Positions 1 through 8,771 of a stretch of 44,782 nt of DNA are shown in pieces (the stretch's first letter is position 1; each line of letters opens with the position of its first letter). The stretch is taken from contig CALFCE010000057.1 in assembly GCA_937951215.1 (NCBI GenBank), positions 1 to 44,782 on the forward strand. Direction: 5' to 3'. Source of the stretch: an uncultured Granulosicoccaceae bacterium. Its GTDB lineage: Bacteria; Pseudomonadota; Gammaproteobacteria; Granulosicoccales; Granulosicoccaceae. The notes beneath the pieces are model-generated. The model saw nothing but the letters and a program-made list of their open reading frames with translations. It did not search any database and was not told the DNA's origin. The translations under genes were made by a program, and so were the position numbers.

Positions 1-207
1 CTTTACAGCGTGGAGTTTCACGATGATAACGTCGGAGATCACATGCAGCTGGTGTTGATGGAAAGTGGCATGCCGTTGGAGGAGCTGATCGCAGTACAAA
101 CGAAAAATCCTCAGTTTGACCGTTTGCATGATGGTTTTACCATTGAGTGCTCTGCTCGTTTCAACAGTGGGTGCAAGGTGTTTTTGCAACCCGAGCCACC
201 AAGATAG
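1..207 (+). CDS. 3' end of an unidentified gene (partial)
   Basis: The reading frame is open from the first base of the window and ends at TAG 205-207, giving 68 C-terminal residues. A GTG at position 10 lies in the frame, but the three preceding codons are also open and no ribosome binding site can be seen, so this is most likely the tail of a longer gene that begins outside the window. The visible part is mildly acidic, with a hydrophobic stretch containing LVLMESGMPLEELI and two cysteines near the end. I do not recognise the family. The product is probably cytoplasmic because no membrane segment is visible, but the missing N-terminus could change that. Confidence 0.5.
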   Translation, partial: LYSVEFHDDNVGDHMQLVLMESGMPLEELIAVQTKNPQFDRLHDGFTIECSARFNSGCKVFLQPEPPR

Positions 208-533
208 TAGTCAACACCGCTTGATCGCTCATTTTTAGTCGCCCAGTTTTAGTAGTAAGTTGGGCGATGGAGGGGGCATGTTTGAGCGGGTGCCCCACTT
301 GCCGATTCACGCTCACCCATTCATTTGTGAACAACTTGGCAATTGAAGACCAATTGCAAAACACACAATCCCGGCCAAGCGCTTCGTGAGAATTACTCAC
401 TGCTTCACAAGAATCTGAAGCAGTTTTCATAACTTACCACCAAAACACCATATCTGCATAACAGTAGGCCAATTTACCCACAGGACTTGAGCGCAGCGGT
501 CGCTCACTAAATGATGGGTACTGATTTGCTTTT
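208..533. other. Intergenic region with one weak hairpin
   Basis: No convincing gene lies here. A 7-bp inverted repeat, TCGCCCA at 239-245 and TGGGCGA at 261-267, follows the stop of the partial gene and may act as a weak terminator, although no T-run follows it. The rest should hold the promoter of the sensor kinase at 534. No strong Shine-Dalgarno sequence precedes that gene. An open frame on the minus strand (161-430) looks like a chance frame. Confidence 0.4.
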
Positions 534-3290
534 ATGAAGAAGCCTCTGTTCAATATCGCTGACTGGTCGGCGCAAACACTGTTTTTGTTCTTCCTGGCTA
601 CTGCGACGTTATTGTCGCTGCTAATCGCTGGATCGTTTGTCTATCGCTCCACTGGATCTGCTATCAGCAGCGTGCAGGCTGAAATCTCTGAATCCGAAAT
701 CCGTTTACTTTCAAACTACATAGAAAACTCTCTGGAAGTCCAGAAGGTCAATCTTGAGCTGGTTGCAACCAATCAGGAGTTTCTGGATCTGGTGGCACGT
801 CCCAACACCAGTTACAAAGACTATCACGCGTTTTTTACCAAAATTTATTTGACCAGCCCAAGGGAAGGTCTTGTGGTTGTCGATGCCAAGCAGCGCACCC
901 GGTTTGCCCGCCATTTACCAGCTACTATCATGATGCAGAAGAGCGATTTCAGCAACGGCATGTTACTGGATTCTCAACTGCAGTTGTCCGCACGCGAAAT
1001 GTTGTTGAAAAAAAAGAAGACAGCAGAAATTACATTGGTGTCTGGTGGCGAAAACTCCAGAATTGCAATTGCGCTGCCGGTATTGGTTGACGGGGAAGTT
1101 GTTGCAGTCATTTCATCGACCAAATCAATCAGCCAGAGCCAGCTGTTGGTCTCTAAAAATGATCAGAACAACCGTTCGGTTATCTTGACCGACAAAGAGA
1201 AAGTCAAGTACCTGGAGCTGCATGAGGCTGCAGAGGAAAAGAACTTTATTGAATATCGGCGCACGGTGAGAGGAACCCCTCTGATTGTGATTTACCGGCT
1301 CAACGATACAGCCAGCGAGAGTAACAGAAACACCCTGGTTAAACAGGTCATGTTGGCAGTGGCGGCTGGCTTGCTTATCTCATTCGGGATCATCTATCTG
1401 CTGGGGAGATCGTTGTTGCTGAATCCCTATCGTGAGCTGCAGGATGCCAAATTCGCAGCTGATGCTGCAAGCCGAAGCAAATCTGAATTTCTGGCTAATA
1501 TGAGTCATGAAATCCGTACACCGATGAATGGAGTTATCGGTATGTCAGAGTTGCTGCTCGAAAGTGACATGACAGATACTCAACGTGTATACGCACAAAC
1601 CATCTCGCAATCTGGCAATGCGCTAATCACTATCATCAATGACATCCTTGATTTCTCGAAAGTCGAGTCAGGAAATATGTCTTTGGATGAGGTGGACTTC
1701 GATCTGCATTCAGCACTTGAAGATGTCGTAATGTTGTTGTCTTCGCAAGCACGTGAAAACGGTGTTGAATTGATTCTCGAGTATAACTCGACGTTGCCGT
1801 TTTTCTTTAAAGGTGATGTTGGGCGGATAAGGCAAATCGCCACTAATGTCATGGGTAACGCGGTTAAATTTACTCGTGATGGAACGGTTCATATCAATGT
1901 GTTGGTCAAAGAGACCGACAGATCTGATCATAATCTGGTGGAAATTGTAATTGCCGACACCGGTATCGGTATTCCAAAAGAGAAAATGGCATCGGTATTT
2001 TCCGCCTTTGAGCAGGTTGAAGGAGCTGCCAATCGCCAGTTCGAAGGAACTGGCCTTGGGCTGGCCATTTCTCGTCGCCTGGCGAATTTGATGAAGGGTG
2101 ATGTTGGTGCAACATCGATTGAAGGGGTAGGCTCAACATTTACGGTGAGCTTGCTATTGGAAAAGGCCTCGGTGCCGGATTCAACAGCACATGATCGGGC
2201 TGCTGATATTGATCTACATGGTTTGAATTGTCTGGTCATCGACGACGTTGAAATCAATCACCGTGTATTGTCTCACCGTCTGCACGCCTGGGGTATCGGG
2301 GTTGCCGGTGCTTCCTGTAGTTCAGAAGCCATTACAAAGATATCCGAGTCTATAGAATCCGGGCTTCGCTTTGATTTTATTATTATGGACTACCAGATGC
2401 CGCTCCTGGACGGGATTGCGCTGATGGATCTGCTGAATGAAAAATATGCAGACGACATGCCCCCAGCGATCTTGTACTCAAGTTGTCGTATAGATTTGAC
2501 AGAGTCGGAGCTGAGGGCGCGTGGCATGCCGGTTACACTGACAAAGCCGGCTCGTTCAGTTCAACTCACTGATGCGATCCAGACAGCGATGGGTTCCCTG
2601 AGTACTACAAGGATCATAACGGGGAGCATCACTGGGAGCATCACGGAGAGCAGCACTGATTCCCGGCATAAGGTTTCGCAGGCGACTAATATCGATCATG
2701 AGCGGAATCCTTCTGAGCAAACCCCGGCCAACACCGGTGATGTGCTGATGATGCCAACGGCAATATTGACAAAATCTGATGACTTGCAGAACCCGCCTGC
2801 ATTGCAAGAGCTGTCTGCGAAAACACCTCACGATGTTCCAGTCATCCTTGTCGCCGAGGACAATGATGTCAATCAGTTGATCATTGAGTCGATGTTGCAG
2901 GATTTTGAAATTGATCTGCACTTTGCGAATAACGGACATGAGGCGGTGTCGCTTTGCGCGGAGCTGGTGCCGGATATCATCCTGATGGATTGGTCCATGC
3001 CGGAAATGGATGGATTGCAGGCAACTCAAGTGATACGCGATCGGGAAAATTCCGCCGTTGCCGAGAATGTCAGCTCGCAGCAAGAGCCCTCATCTGAGTG
3101 TATTATCGTTGCTCTTACCGCCAATGCCATGCGCGGTGACAGGGAAAAATGCATTGCGGCCGGTATGAATGATTATCTGACCAAACCCATTCAGAAAAGT
3201 AGCCTGGTAGAGATGCTTGAAAAATACTTGTCCAAGCCGCTGCACAAGGTCGATGAACAAAACGCCGGGCCCGGATCTAAATCCGCCTGA
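534..3290 (+). CDS. Hybrid sensor histidine kinase with two receiver domains
   Basis: This is a 918-residue membrane sensor kinase. An N-terminal membrane segment (about 14-37) and a second (about 270-291) enclose a roughly 230-residue periplasmic sensor region. The dimerisation and phosphoacceptor domain follows, with the H-box motif [10 protein letters not shown] and phosphoacceptor His325. The ATPase domain has an N box (NVMGNAVKF), a G1 box (DTGIGIP) and a G2 box (GTGLGLAIS). Two receiver domains come next, with predicted phosphoacceptors Asp619 (IIMDYQMP) and Asp819 (ILMDWSMP). The layout is BarA/ArcB-like, but no C-terminal Hpt domain is present, so phosphate would have to pass to a separate Hpt protein. 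The linker between the receivers carries three 12-bp repeats at 2619-2654 (reading [12 protein letters not shown]). No response regulator gene is adjacent and the signal is unknown. Confidence 0.93.
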   Translation: MKKPLFNIADWSAQTLFLFFLATATLLSLLIAGSFVYRSTGSAISSVQAEISESEIRLLSNYIENSLEVQKVNLELVATNQEFLDLVARPNTSYKDYHAFFTKIYLTSPREGLVVVDAKQRTRFARHLPATIMMQKSDFSNGMLLDSQLQLSAREMLLKKKKTAEITLVSGGENSRIAIALPVLVDGEVVAVISSTKSISQSQLLVSKNDQNNRSVILTDKEKVKYLELHEAAEEKNFIEYRRTVRGTPLIVIYRLNDTASESNRNTLVKQVMLAVAAGLLISFGIIYLLGRSLLLNPYRELQDAKFAADAASRSKSEFLANMSHEIRTPMNGVIGMSELLLESDMTDTQRVYAQTISQSGNALITIINDILDFSKVESGNMSLDEVDFDLHSALEDVVMLLSSQARENGVELILEYNSTLPFFFKGDVGRIRQIATNVMGNAVKFTRDGTVHINVLVKETDRSDHNLVEIVIADTGIGIPKEKMASVFSAFEQVEGAANRQFEGTGLGLAISRRLANLMKGDVGATSIEGVGSTFTVSLLLEKASVPDSTAHDRAADIDLHGLNCLVIDDVEINHRVLSHRLHAWGIGVAGASCSSEAITKISESIESGLRFDFIIMDYQMPLLDGIALMDLLNEKYADDMPPAILYSSCRIDLTESELRARGMPVTLTKPARSVQLTDAIQTAMGSLSTTRIITGSITGSITESSTDSRHKVSQATNIDHERNPSEQTPANTGDVLMMPTAILTKSDDLQNPPALQELSAKTPHDVPVILVAEDNDVNQLIIESMLQDFEIDLHFANNGHEAVSLCAELVPDIILMDWSMPEMDGLQATQVIRDRENSAVAENVSSQQEPSSECIIVALTANAMRGDREKCIAAGMNDYLTKPIQKSSLVEMLEKYLSKPLHKVDEQNAGPGSKSA
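2619..2654 (+). repeat. 12-bp in-frame tandem repeat in the kinase linker
   Basis: Three copies: ACGGGGAGCATC (2619-2630), ACTGGGAGCATC (2631-2642) and ACGGAGAGCAGC (2643-2654). They stay in frame and lengthen the low-complexity Ser/Thr-rich linker between the two receiver domains. Confidence 0.7.
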
Positions 3291-3326
3291 CCTCCTTCTT
3301 CTGCACCTCGCTCTGGCACTTATAGA

Positions 3327-3361
3327 GCAGAGCGCGCTGCAGGATGCTCTGCCTCCTTTTT
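3327..3361 (+). terminator. Rho-independent terminator after the sensor kinase
   Basis: A 7-bp stem, GCAGAGC at 3327-3333 and GCTCTGC at 3346-3352, with a 12-nt loop, is followed by CTCC and a T5 run (3357-3361). It lies 37 bases after the kinase stop codon. The stem is GC-rich and the T tract is short, so this is a plausible but not perfect intrinsic terminator. Confidence 0.6.
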
Positions 3362-3551
3362 GGTAAAACATTCCAACACACTTCCAGCCACGCCTTCTGT
3401 TTTGTTCCCGATAGGGGGGCTGGCTCAAGAGTGGGGGATATTAACTCGTTGATATTTGTCAGCAAGTGCGTGCCGGTCGCTTTTAATATCAACGATCGAT
3501 CGGGTCAGTTTGCAGTATAATGAATTGTTGAAATCGCGAAGGTAGTGATTG

Positions 3552-4928
3552 ATGAAATCCGAACAGGCAATTGTGGATCTGTTATGTTCCGTGGTCGAAG
3601 ATAGCACCGTCCTGAGATCAAATCAGGTTTCGGCATTGGACCCTGGCTGGGAAGAAGGAAATACCGGTGCCAGTGTGGCTGTCAGGCCAAGATCAGCAGA
3701 TGAGGTCAGTGCGGTACTCAAGGCTTGCAACGAAGCCGAGGTACCGGTTGTCACCCATGGTGGGCGCACGGGTTTGTCAGGAGGGGCAGTCTCGGAGCCA
3801 GGGCAGGTCATCATGCTCACTGACCGTATCGAAGGCGGAATTGATATAGACCCTCTTGAACGGGTTGCAGTGGTGTCGGTAGCGGTCACCCAGCAAGAGT
3901 TGCAAGAGGCGGCTGCAGAGCACGGTCTGGCCTTGGGTTTGAATACGGCGTCTCGTGGGTCGGCTACGATCGGCGGCATGATCTCCACCAATGCTGGTGG
4001 TATGGAGGCGTTTCGATTCGGCATGATGCGACAACGTATGCTCGGTATTGAAGCTGTTTTGGCGGACGGCTCCATCGTATCCGATTTAACCAGAGTGCCA
4101 AAAGCGAACGAAGGCTACGACCTCAAACAACTTTTTTGTGGCGCGGAAGGCACGCTCGGTGTGGTAACGCGGGCGGTAATCAAGCTGGAAGATCCTGAAC
4201 CCGAAAGTAATACCACCATGCTCGCCATCCCGGGTGCGGCAGCCGCTCTGCGCTTGATGCGAGCGGTGCAGCAATCTGGCGGCTTACTGTTGTGTGAGCT
4301 GATGTGGCGGGAATATGCGGCAGCCGTGGCGACCGGTACCGGCCTTGAGAGAGTGTTGGCGTTTTGCGATGACGCGCCTGCTTATCTGGTCATGGAAAGT
4401 GCCCTGCAGGAAGATGAGCTGTTAAATCTATTGGAGCCGTTTTTCGAAACCGGCGATATTATTGATGCGGTGATGGCCAAATCAGAGTCCGAAAGTGCCG
4501 ATATCTGGCGTATCAGAGAAGATAGCCAGGCCGCTTTTCGAGTGCTGAAAAATCCAGCGCTGTTCGATATTTCGGTCCCGTTGGGCAAGCTCGACGCCTA
4601 CATGGTCGATCTCGAAAAACGCCTGGCTGACATTGCCAGCGATATCAGCCTGCAAGCACTGGCTCATCTGGGGGACGGAAACCTGCATCTGACAGTTGCG
4701 CGTGACGAACCCTGGACTGATGCCGAGCTTGACCAGATCAGCCGGGCGATTGAGCATGGCGTGAAAGAAATGGGTGGCGCAGTCTCGGCCGAGCACGGGA
4801 TAGGAACCGCCAAACTCAAAACCTTTTCCAGGAATGCAGCTGATGGGAACCTGGGTGCAATGCGGGCCATCAAGGCGGCGCTCGATCCCAAAGGAATACT
4901 GAATCCGGGCAAGGTTGTACCTGCCTGA
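3552..4928 (+). CDS. FAD-linked 2-hydroxyacid dehydrogenase (GlcD/D2HGDH family)
   Basis: A 458-residue FAD-dependent oxidoreductase of the vanillyl-alcohol-oxidase (FAD-binding 4) type, in the family of glycolate oxidase GlcD, D-lactate and D-2-hydroxyglutarate dehydrogenases. The N-terminal half has the FAD pyrophosphate-binding loop HGGRTGLSGGAV and the stretch GGMISTNAGGMEAFRFGMMR. The C-terminal half has the cap-domain signature HLGDGNLHL and ends with the typical LDPKGILNPGKVVP. I prefer the ATG at 3552 over the TTG one codon upstream. The protein would oxidise a D-2-hydroxy acid to a 2-oxo acid and pass electrons to a quinone, cytochrome or ETF. The substrate cannot be told from sequence. 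It stands alone, with a terminator before it and a long spacer after it, and no GlcE or GlcF partner is nearby. Confidence 0.9.
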   Translation: MKSEQAIVDLLCSVVEDSTVLRSNQVSALDPGWEEGNTGASVAVRPRSADEVSAVLKACNEAEVPVVTHGGRTGLSGGAVSEPGQVIMLTDRIEGGIDIDPLERVAVVSVAVTQQELQEAAAEHGLALGLNTASRGSATIGGMISTNAGGMEAFRFGMMRQRMLGIEAVLADGSIVSDLTRVPKANEGYDLKQLFCGAEGTLGVVTRAVIKLEDPEPESNTTMLAIPGAAAALRLMRAVQQSGGLLLCELMWREYAAAVATGTGLERVLAFCDDAPAYLVMESALQEDELLNLLEPFFETGDIIDAVMAKSESESADIWRIREDSQAAFRVLKNPALFDISVPLGKLDAYMVDLEKRLADIASDISLQALAHLGDGNLHLTVARDEPWTDAELDQISRAIEHGVKEMGGAVSAEHGIGTAKLKTFSRNAADGNLGAMRAIKAALDPKGILNPGKVVPA

Positions 4929-5036
4929 TTCCTCGATGTTCGGAGGTTTGGTCCCAGGCGCTCTGTCTGACATCGAGTTCTTTTGGTTTCCTGTTCCCTG
5001 TTCAGCTGGTCATCCATTCGCATTTACCTCAGCGGC

Positions 5037-5089
5037 GGATCGAACAAGCCATTGGCTATAGCCGATGATGCAGATGGTTTGTTTGATCC
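5037..5089 (+). other. Long hairpin downstream of the FAD oxidase
   Basis: GGATCGAACAAGCC (5037-5050) can pair over 14 bases with GGTTTGTTTGATCC (5076-5089) in RNA, with two G-U pairs. The 25-nt loop contains the small palindrome GGCTATAGCC (5054-5063). No T-run follows, so it is either a factor-dependent or processing terminator or another RNA structure. Confidence 0.45.
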
Positions 5090-5097
5090 TGTCTCTC

Positions 5098-5130
5098 CCA
5101 GTCTTCGTCCAGTCTTCTTCCAGTCTCTCT
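5098..5130 (+). repeat. 11-bp tandem repeat, three copies
   Basis: CCAGTCTTCGT (5098-5108), CCAGTCTTCTT (5109-5119) and CCAGTCTCTCT (5120-5130). This is one of several short tandem repeats found behind gene ends in this window. Confidence 0.75.
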
Positions 5131-5212
5131 GCAGGCCGGCTCTGTAATTTGTCAGATCCTGAATTTTTCAAAACGGGAGTTTGTCAAAACGGGCGTTCTC
5201 GTCTGCAAGATC

Positions 5213-5236
5213 GTGGTAATCCCATGTGATTACCAC
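5213..5236. promoter_or_regulatory. Perfect 9-bp palindrome upstream of mtoX, candidate operator
   Basis: GTGGTAATC (5213-5221), a 6-base spacer, then GATTACCAC (5228-5236): a perfect inverted repeat of operator size. It lies about 160 bp upstream of the methanethiol oxidase start. No T-run follows, so it is more likely a protein-binding site than a terminator. The binding protein is unknown and no regulator gene is adjacent. Confidence 0.5.
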
Positions 5237-5398
5237 TATGCCTTCATCTCCAGCTGGCACTGATTGTCAAAGTATGATCGTCGAGCCTATGTCTTTTGTT
5301 ATATAGTCTGGATTTGACACCGGTGCGATGATGTTCACAACGCACCTGATCCATCAGTTTCGTATCGTTGCTCACGCTTTTTTCACGGAGATGAATAT

Positions 5399-6736
5399 AT
5401 GTTCAAAACTGCCAATCCGCTGTCCAGGCTGCTAAAGCCTGTAACCCAAGTGGCTGCAGCTGCTACGCTGCTGTTGACAACCAGTCTCGTTCACGCAGAT
5501 GAGACCTGCATGTCGCCGTACATGGCCAAAATTGCTGGACAGGAAGACTTTGTTTATGTCTGGACACTTGGCGCAGAAGGCGTGGGTGATGAGCAGGACA
5601 AGTTGGTCACTATCGATGTTAATCCGCGCTCTGAAAACTACGGCACTGTCATTAATTCACTGTCAGTGGGTGGGCGCAATGAAGCGCACCATAGCGGATT
5701 CACCGATGATCGAAAATACCTGTGGGCGGGTGGTCTCGACAGTAACAAGATATTTATCTTCGATGTCCATACTGACCCGGCCAAACCCGTTCTGAGCAAT
5801 ACGATATCTGAATTTGTCTCTGAGTCAGGCGGCGTTGTCGGTCCACACACAACCTACGCTCTGCCCGGCAGAATGCTGGTTACCGGCCTGTCCAACAACA
5901 AAGACCATGGTGGCAGAACCGGCATGGTCGAATACACCAATGATGGCAAGTACATCGACACTTATTGGATGCCCACCGATGAAGATCTCGGTGGCGCTGA
6001 AAAGTCCGGGCAGTTTGCGGATGGCTATGGCTATGATGTCAGAGCGCTAACCCGACGCAATGTGTTGATTACTTCGTCTTTCACCGGATGGAACAACTAC
6101 ATGATGGATCTTGGAAAAATGATGGGTGATAGCGAAGCGATGAAGCGTTTCGGTAATACCGTCGTTATCTGGGATCTGCATACCCGCAAGCCAAAGAAAG
6201 TTCTCGATGTACCGGGTGCACCACTGGAGCTTCGATGTGCCTGGAAACCGGATAACAACTACTGCTTCACAACCACCGCGTTAACCTCGGAGATCTGGCT
6301 GATCTACGAAGATGAAAACGACGAGTGGCAGGCTAAATCAGTCGCCAAAATCGGCGATGCGTCCAAGATTCCGTTACCAGTGGATATTTCCATTGCTGCT
6401 GACGATTCAAAACTCTGGGTCAACACCTGGAATGATGGTTCAACACGAGTCTTTGACATCACTGACCCGTTCGCTCCGGTTGAAACCTACCAGAAAAAAA
6501 TAGGCGCGCAAGTTAACATGCTGTCGCAAAGCTGGAATGGCAAGCGGGTTTACTACACGTCATCGCTCTTGGCAAATTGGGATAAAAAAGGCGAGGACAC
6601 CGCTAACCTTCAATATTTCAAGGCCTATGACTGGACTGGAGATGCGCTTGCTCCCAAGTTCAGTATCGACTTTATCAAGGAAGGTTTGGGTTTTCCGCAT
6701 CAGATGCGATTTGGTGCTTACTCTCTCTACCAATAG
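5399..6736 (+). CDS. mtoX: Methanethiol oxidase (selenium-binding protein SBP56 family)
   Basis: A 445-residue protein of the SBP56 family, close to the family's usual length. Recognisable stretches are NEAHHSGFTDDRKYLWAGG, VGPHTTYALPGRMLVTGLSN and the C-terminal GLGFPHQMRFG. The first 35 residues form a Sec signal peptide (hydrophobic core around VAAAATLLLTTSLVHA, cleavage probably after HADA-like residues before ETC), so the enzyme is periplasmic, as described for bacterial MtoX. Known members are copper enzymes that convert methanethiol with O2 to sulfide, formaldehyde and H2O2. In characterised loci mtoX is followed by a SCO1/SenC gene and a mauG gene. Here the next gene carries both domains in one chain, which strongly supports the assignment. 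The ATG is preceded by CACGGAG, a good ribosome binding site. Sulfide produced here could feed the Sox and Dsr genes of the same window. Confidence 0.88.
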   Translation: MFKTANPLSRLLKPVTQVAAAATLLLTTSLVHADETCMSPYMAKIAGQEDFVYVWTLGAEGVGDEQDKLVTIDVNPRSENYGTVINSLSVGGRNEAHHSGFTDDRKYLWAGGLDSNKIFIFDVHTDPAKPVLSNTISEFVSESGGVVGPHTTYALPGRMLVTGLSNNKDHGGRTGMVEYTNDGKYIDTYWMPTDEDLGGAEKSGQFADGYGYDVRALTRRNVLITSSFTGWNNYMMDLGKMMGDSEAMKRFGNTVVIWDLHTRKPKKVLDVPGAPLELRCAWKPDNNYCFTTTALTSEIWLIYEDENDEWQAKSVAKIGDASKIPLPVDISIAADDSKLWVNTWNDGSTRVFDITDPFAPVETYQKKIGAQVNMLSQSWNGKRVYYTSSLLANWDKKGEDTANLQYFKAYDWTGDALAPKFSIDFIKEGLGFPHQMRFGAYSLYQ

Positions 6737-6763
6737 TCGGAAACCTGAAGGGTGCCTGACGCG

Positions 6764-8770
6764 ATGCGGTTAATGCAAATCAGCGCCGCAAACCCGGCTG
6801 TCCCGAGCCTGCTGGTTCGGGTTGCCCGCTGTGGCGGCTCCACATTGCTCGCGTCGTTGCTGTTAGCTCTGGGCACACTGCTCTGGGCTGGCTGGCTCTA
6901 CGGGCATGGCCCGGAAAAACACGGTGCAAAGCCCGCGGGTGAGCCGGTTGTGCTGGCACCCGGCTATGAGCCGCTTGAGTTCGACGCGCCGGAACCCGGC
7001 AGTTACAAACTGCCCGTTATCGGCGTTGCCGCCGATGGCAAAGTGCTCGATAGTGATGGCCAGGCATTGACGCTTTCAGCGTTAATGGATGAAAAAATCA
7101 CGGTGTTGAGTTTTATTTACCGTGCCTGCAACGATGTTAATGGCTGTCCACTCGCCACCTACGTTTTAAATCAGGTTCGTAACAGTGTCGCGGGGATTCC
7201 CGGGCTGGCCGACTCTGTCAGACTTGTTTCCATGAGTTTTGACCCGGCCAATGATAGCCCCGAGGCAATGGCCGAGTATAAAAACTCGTTTCCCGATAGC
7301 CCGGTCGACTGGCGTTTTGTCACCGCAAGGTCCGCCGCTGAGCTAAGACCGGTGTTAAAGGATTACAACCAGCCGTTAAGTGAGGCTGCTCTGGCCGATG
7401 GTTCTGCCACCATCAATCACATGTTACGCGTGTTCCTCATCGATAGTGCTGGACAAATACGCAACATCTACAGTGCAACCTTGCTGCACGGGGAAACGCT
7501 TTTCAGTGATATTCAGACCCTGGCACTTGAACAAGGCAAGCAGTCGACGGCTGCCGATGTGGTCAAGACAACACTGGGTGATAACGGAAGCGCCACGTAT
7601 ATTCAGCCAGAGGATCGCACGGGGTATGCCAGCGGCAGCTATACCAGTCGTTCCACCAGCGTTTATCAACAAGGTTTCGAAGCTGATTTGATGGCATTGT
7701 CCAGCGCACCTGTCGTCGGATTGCCGGCTCACCCGGCCATAGCCACGTTGACCGCAGACAAGATCGAGCTTGGCAGACGATTGTTTTATGATCGCCGGCT
7801 GTCGATCAACGACACGTTTTCGTGTGCGATGTGTCATATCCCACAGCAGGCCTTTACCTCTAATGAGCTGGCAACCTCTGTCGGTGTTGAGGGGAGGACA
7901 GTCAAGCGTAACGCGCCAACGCTGTTAAATGTGGCCTATCTGTCGAGTCTGTTTCACGATGGGCGCGAGTCGACACTGGAGCAGCAAGTGTGGTCGCCGC
8001 TGCTGGCTGACAACGAGATGGATAATCCGTCCATTGGCTATGTGCTGGACAAGGTCGCCGGATTGAAAGAGTATCCGGCAATGTTCGAGAAGGTGTATCA
8101 GGCCAGACGGCCGACCATGCAAAGTCTGGGTGATGCCTTGTCGGCGTATCAGCGGTCGCTGATTTCAGCCAATTCCAGGTTCGACCAGTGGTATTTTTCA
8201 GGCGATGCTACGGCAATGTCAGAGTCGGCCCGCCGTGGCTTTTCGGTGTTTGCCGGCAAAGCGGGTTGTATTGCCTGCCATACAGTCGCATCAGACTACG
8301 CCTTGTTTACCGATGAGAAATTGCACAATACCGGCGTGGGTTACCTGCAATCAACAGCCCCCAGAGATGAGCCGCATGAAGTTACCCTGGCGCCGGGTGT
8401 GGTCGTTATGGTCGATCCGAAAAGTTATGCCGCCGCAGCGGAACCTGTACCGATTGATCTCGGGCGCTATGAAGTCACGTTGGATCCGGCTGATCGCTGG
8501 AAGTTTCGCACACCCGGTTTACGCAATGTGTCACTGACCGCACCCTATATGCATAACGGTTCTCTGTCGACTCTGTCTGACGTTGTCGATTTTTACGATG
8601 GAGGTGGTATTGCAAACCCGGAACTGTCACCGTTGATGAAGCCTCTGGGCCTGACTGATGACGAGAAAGCCGATCTTGTCGAATTCATGCATTCGCTGGT
8701 TGGTGATTCCATCGAATTGCTGGCCAGTGACGGCGTGGCAGCGCCAATCGGAGATCTTGTTAAACCCTGA
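6764..8770 (+). CDS. Sco1/SenC - MauG/diheme peroxidase fusion protein
   Basis: A 668-residue fusion. An N-terminal membrane anchor (about residues 15-45) precedes a Sco1/SenC thioredoxin-fold domain whose copper cysteines appear as C122-X5-C128 (CNDVNGC) instead of the usual CXXXC. A downstream His in INHMLRVFLIDSAG fits the third ligand. A long linker leads to a MauG/bacterial cytochrome c peroxidase domain with two c-heme motifs, CAMCH (354-358) and CIACH (502-506), and the distal stretch YMHNGSLSTLSD. In known mtoX loci these functions are separate genes thought to mature the oxidase (copper delivery and residue modification). The fusion suggests obligate co-action in the periplasm. I chose the ATG at 6764; a GTG at 6752 is also in frame, but GAAGGG at 6747-6752 fits the ATG better. 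The gap to mtoX is 27 bases, so the two are probably one operon. Confidence 0.87.
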   Translation: MRLMQISAANPAVPSLLVRVARCGGSTLLASLLLALGTLLWAGWLYGHGPEKHGAKPAGEPVVLAPGYEPLEFDAPEPGSYKLPVIGVAADGKVLDSDGQALTLSALMDEKITVLSFIYRACNDVNGCPLATYVLNQVRNSVAGIPGLADSVRLVSMSFDPANDSPEAMAEYKNSFPDSPVDWRFVTARSAAELRPVLKDYNQPLSEAALADGSATINHMLRVFLIDSAGQIRNIYSATLLHGETLFSDIQTLALEQGKQSTAADVVKTTLGDNGSATYIQPEDRTGYASGSYTSRSTSVYQQGFEADLMALSSAPVVGLPAHPAIATLTADKIELGRRLFYDRRLSINDTFSCAMCHIPQQAFTSNELATSVGVEGRTVKRNAPTLLNVAYLSSLFHDGRESTLEQQVWSPLLADNEMDNPSIGYVLDKVAGLKEYPAMFEKVYQARRPTMQSLGDALSAYQRSLISANSRFDQWYFSGDATAMSESARRGFSVFAGKAGCIACHTVASDYALFTDEKLHNTGVGYLQSTAPRDEPHEVTLAPGVVVMVDPKSYAAAAEPVPIDLGRYEVTLDPADRWKFRTPGLRNVSLTAPYMHNGSLSTLSDVVDFYDGGGIANPELSPLMKPLGLTDDEKADLVEFMHSLVGDSIELLASDGVAAPIGDLVKP

Positions 8771-8771
8771 C

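Larger units (their letters stand above)
4929..5398. other. Intergenic region with hairpin, 11-bp repeats and a palindrome
   Basis: This 470-bp spacer holds no gene I can support. It contains a 14-bp hairpin (5037-5089), three 11-bp tandem repeats (5098-5130), a 16-bp direct repeat with core TCAAAACGGG around 5168-5195, and a perfect palindrome (5213-5236). Each main element is listed separately. The right part must hold the promoter of the methanethiol oxidase gene. TTGTCA at 5264-5269 is a possible -35 element, but its matching -10 is poor. Confidence 0.5.

Noticed and set aside
161-430. 89-codon minus-strand open frame
   Set aside because: It overlaps the end of the partial gene and the following spacer, has no ribosome binding site and no recognisable composition, so it is probably chance.
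5399-8770. Interpretation of the MtoX-like protein as a cytosolic selenium carrier
   Set aside because: A signal peptide and the neighbouring Sco-MauG fusion fit periplasmic methanethiol oxidase better.
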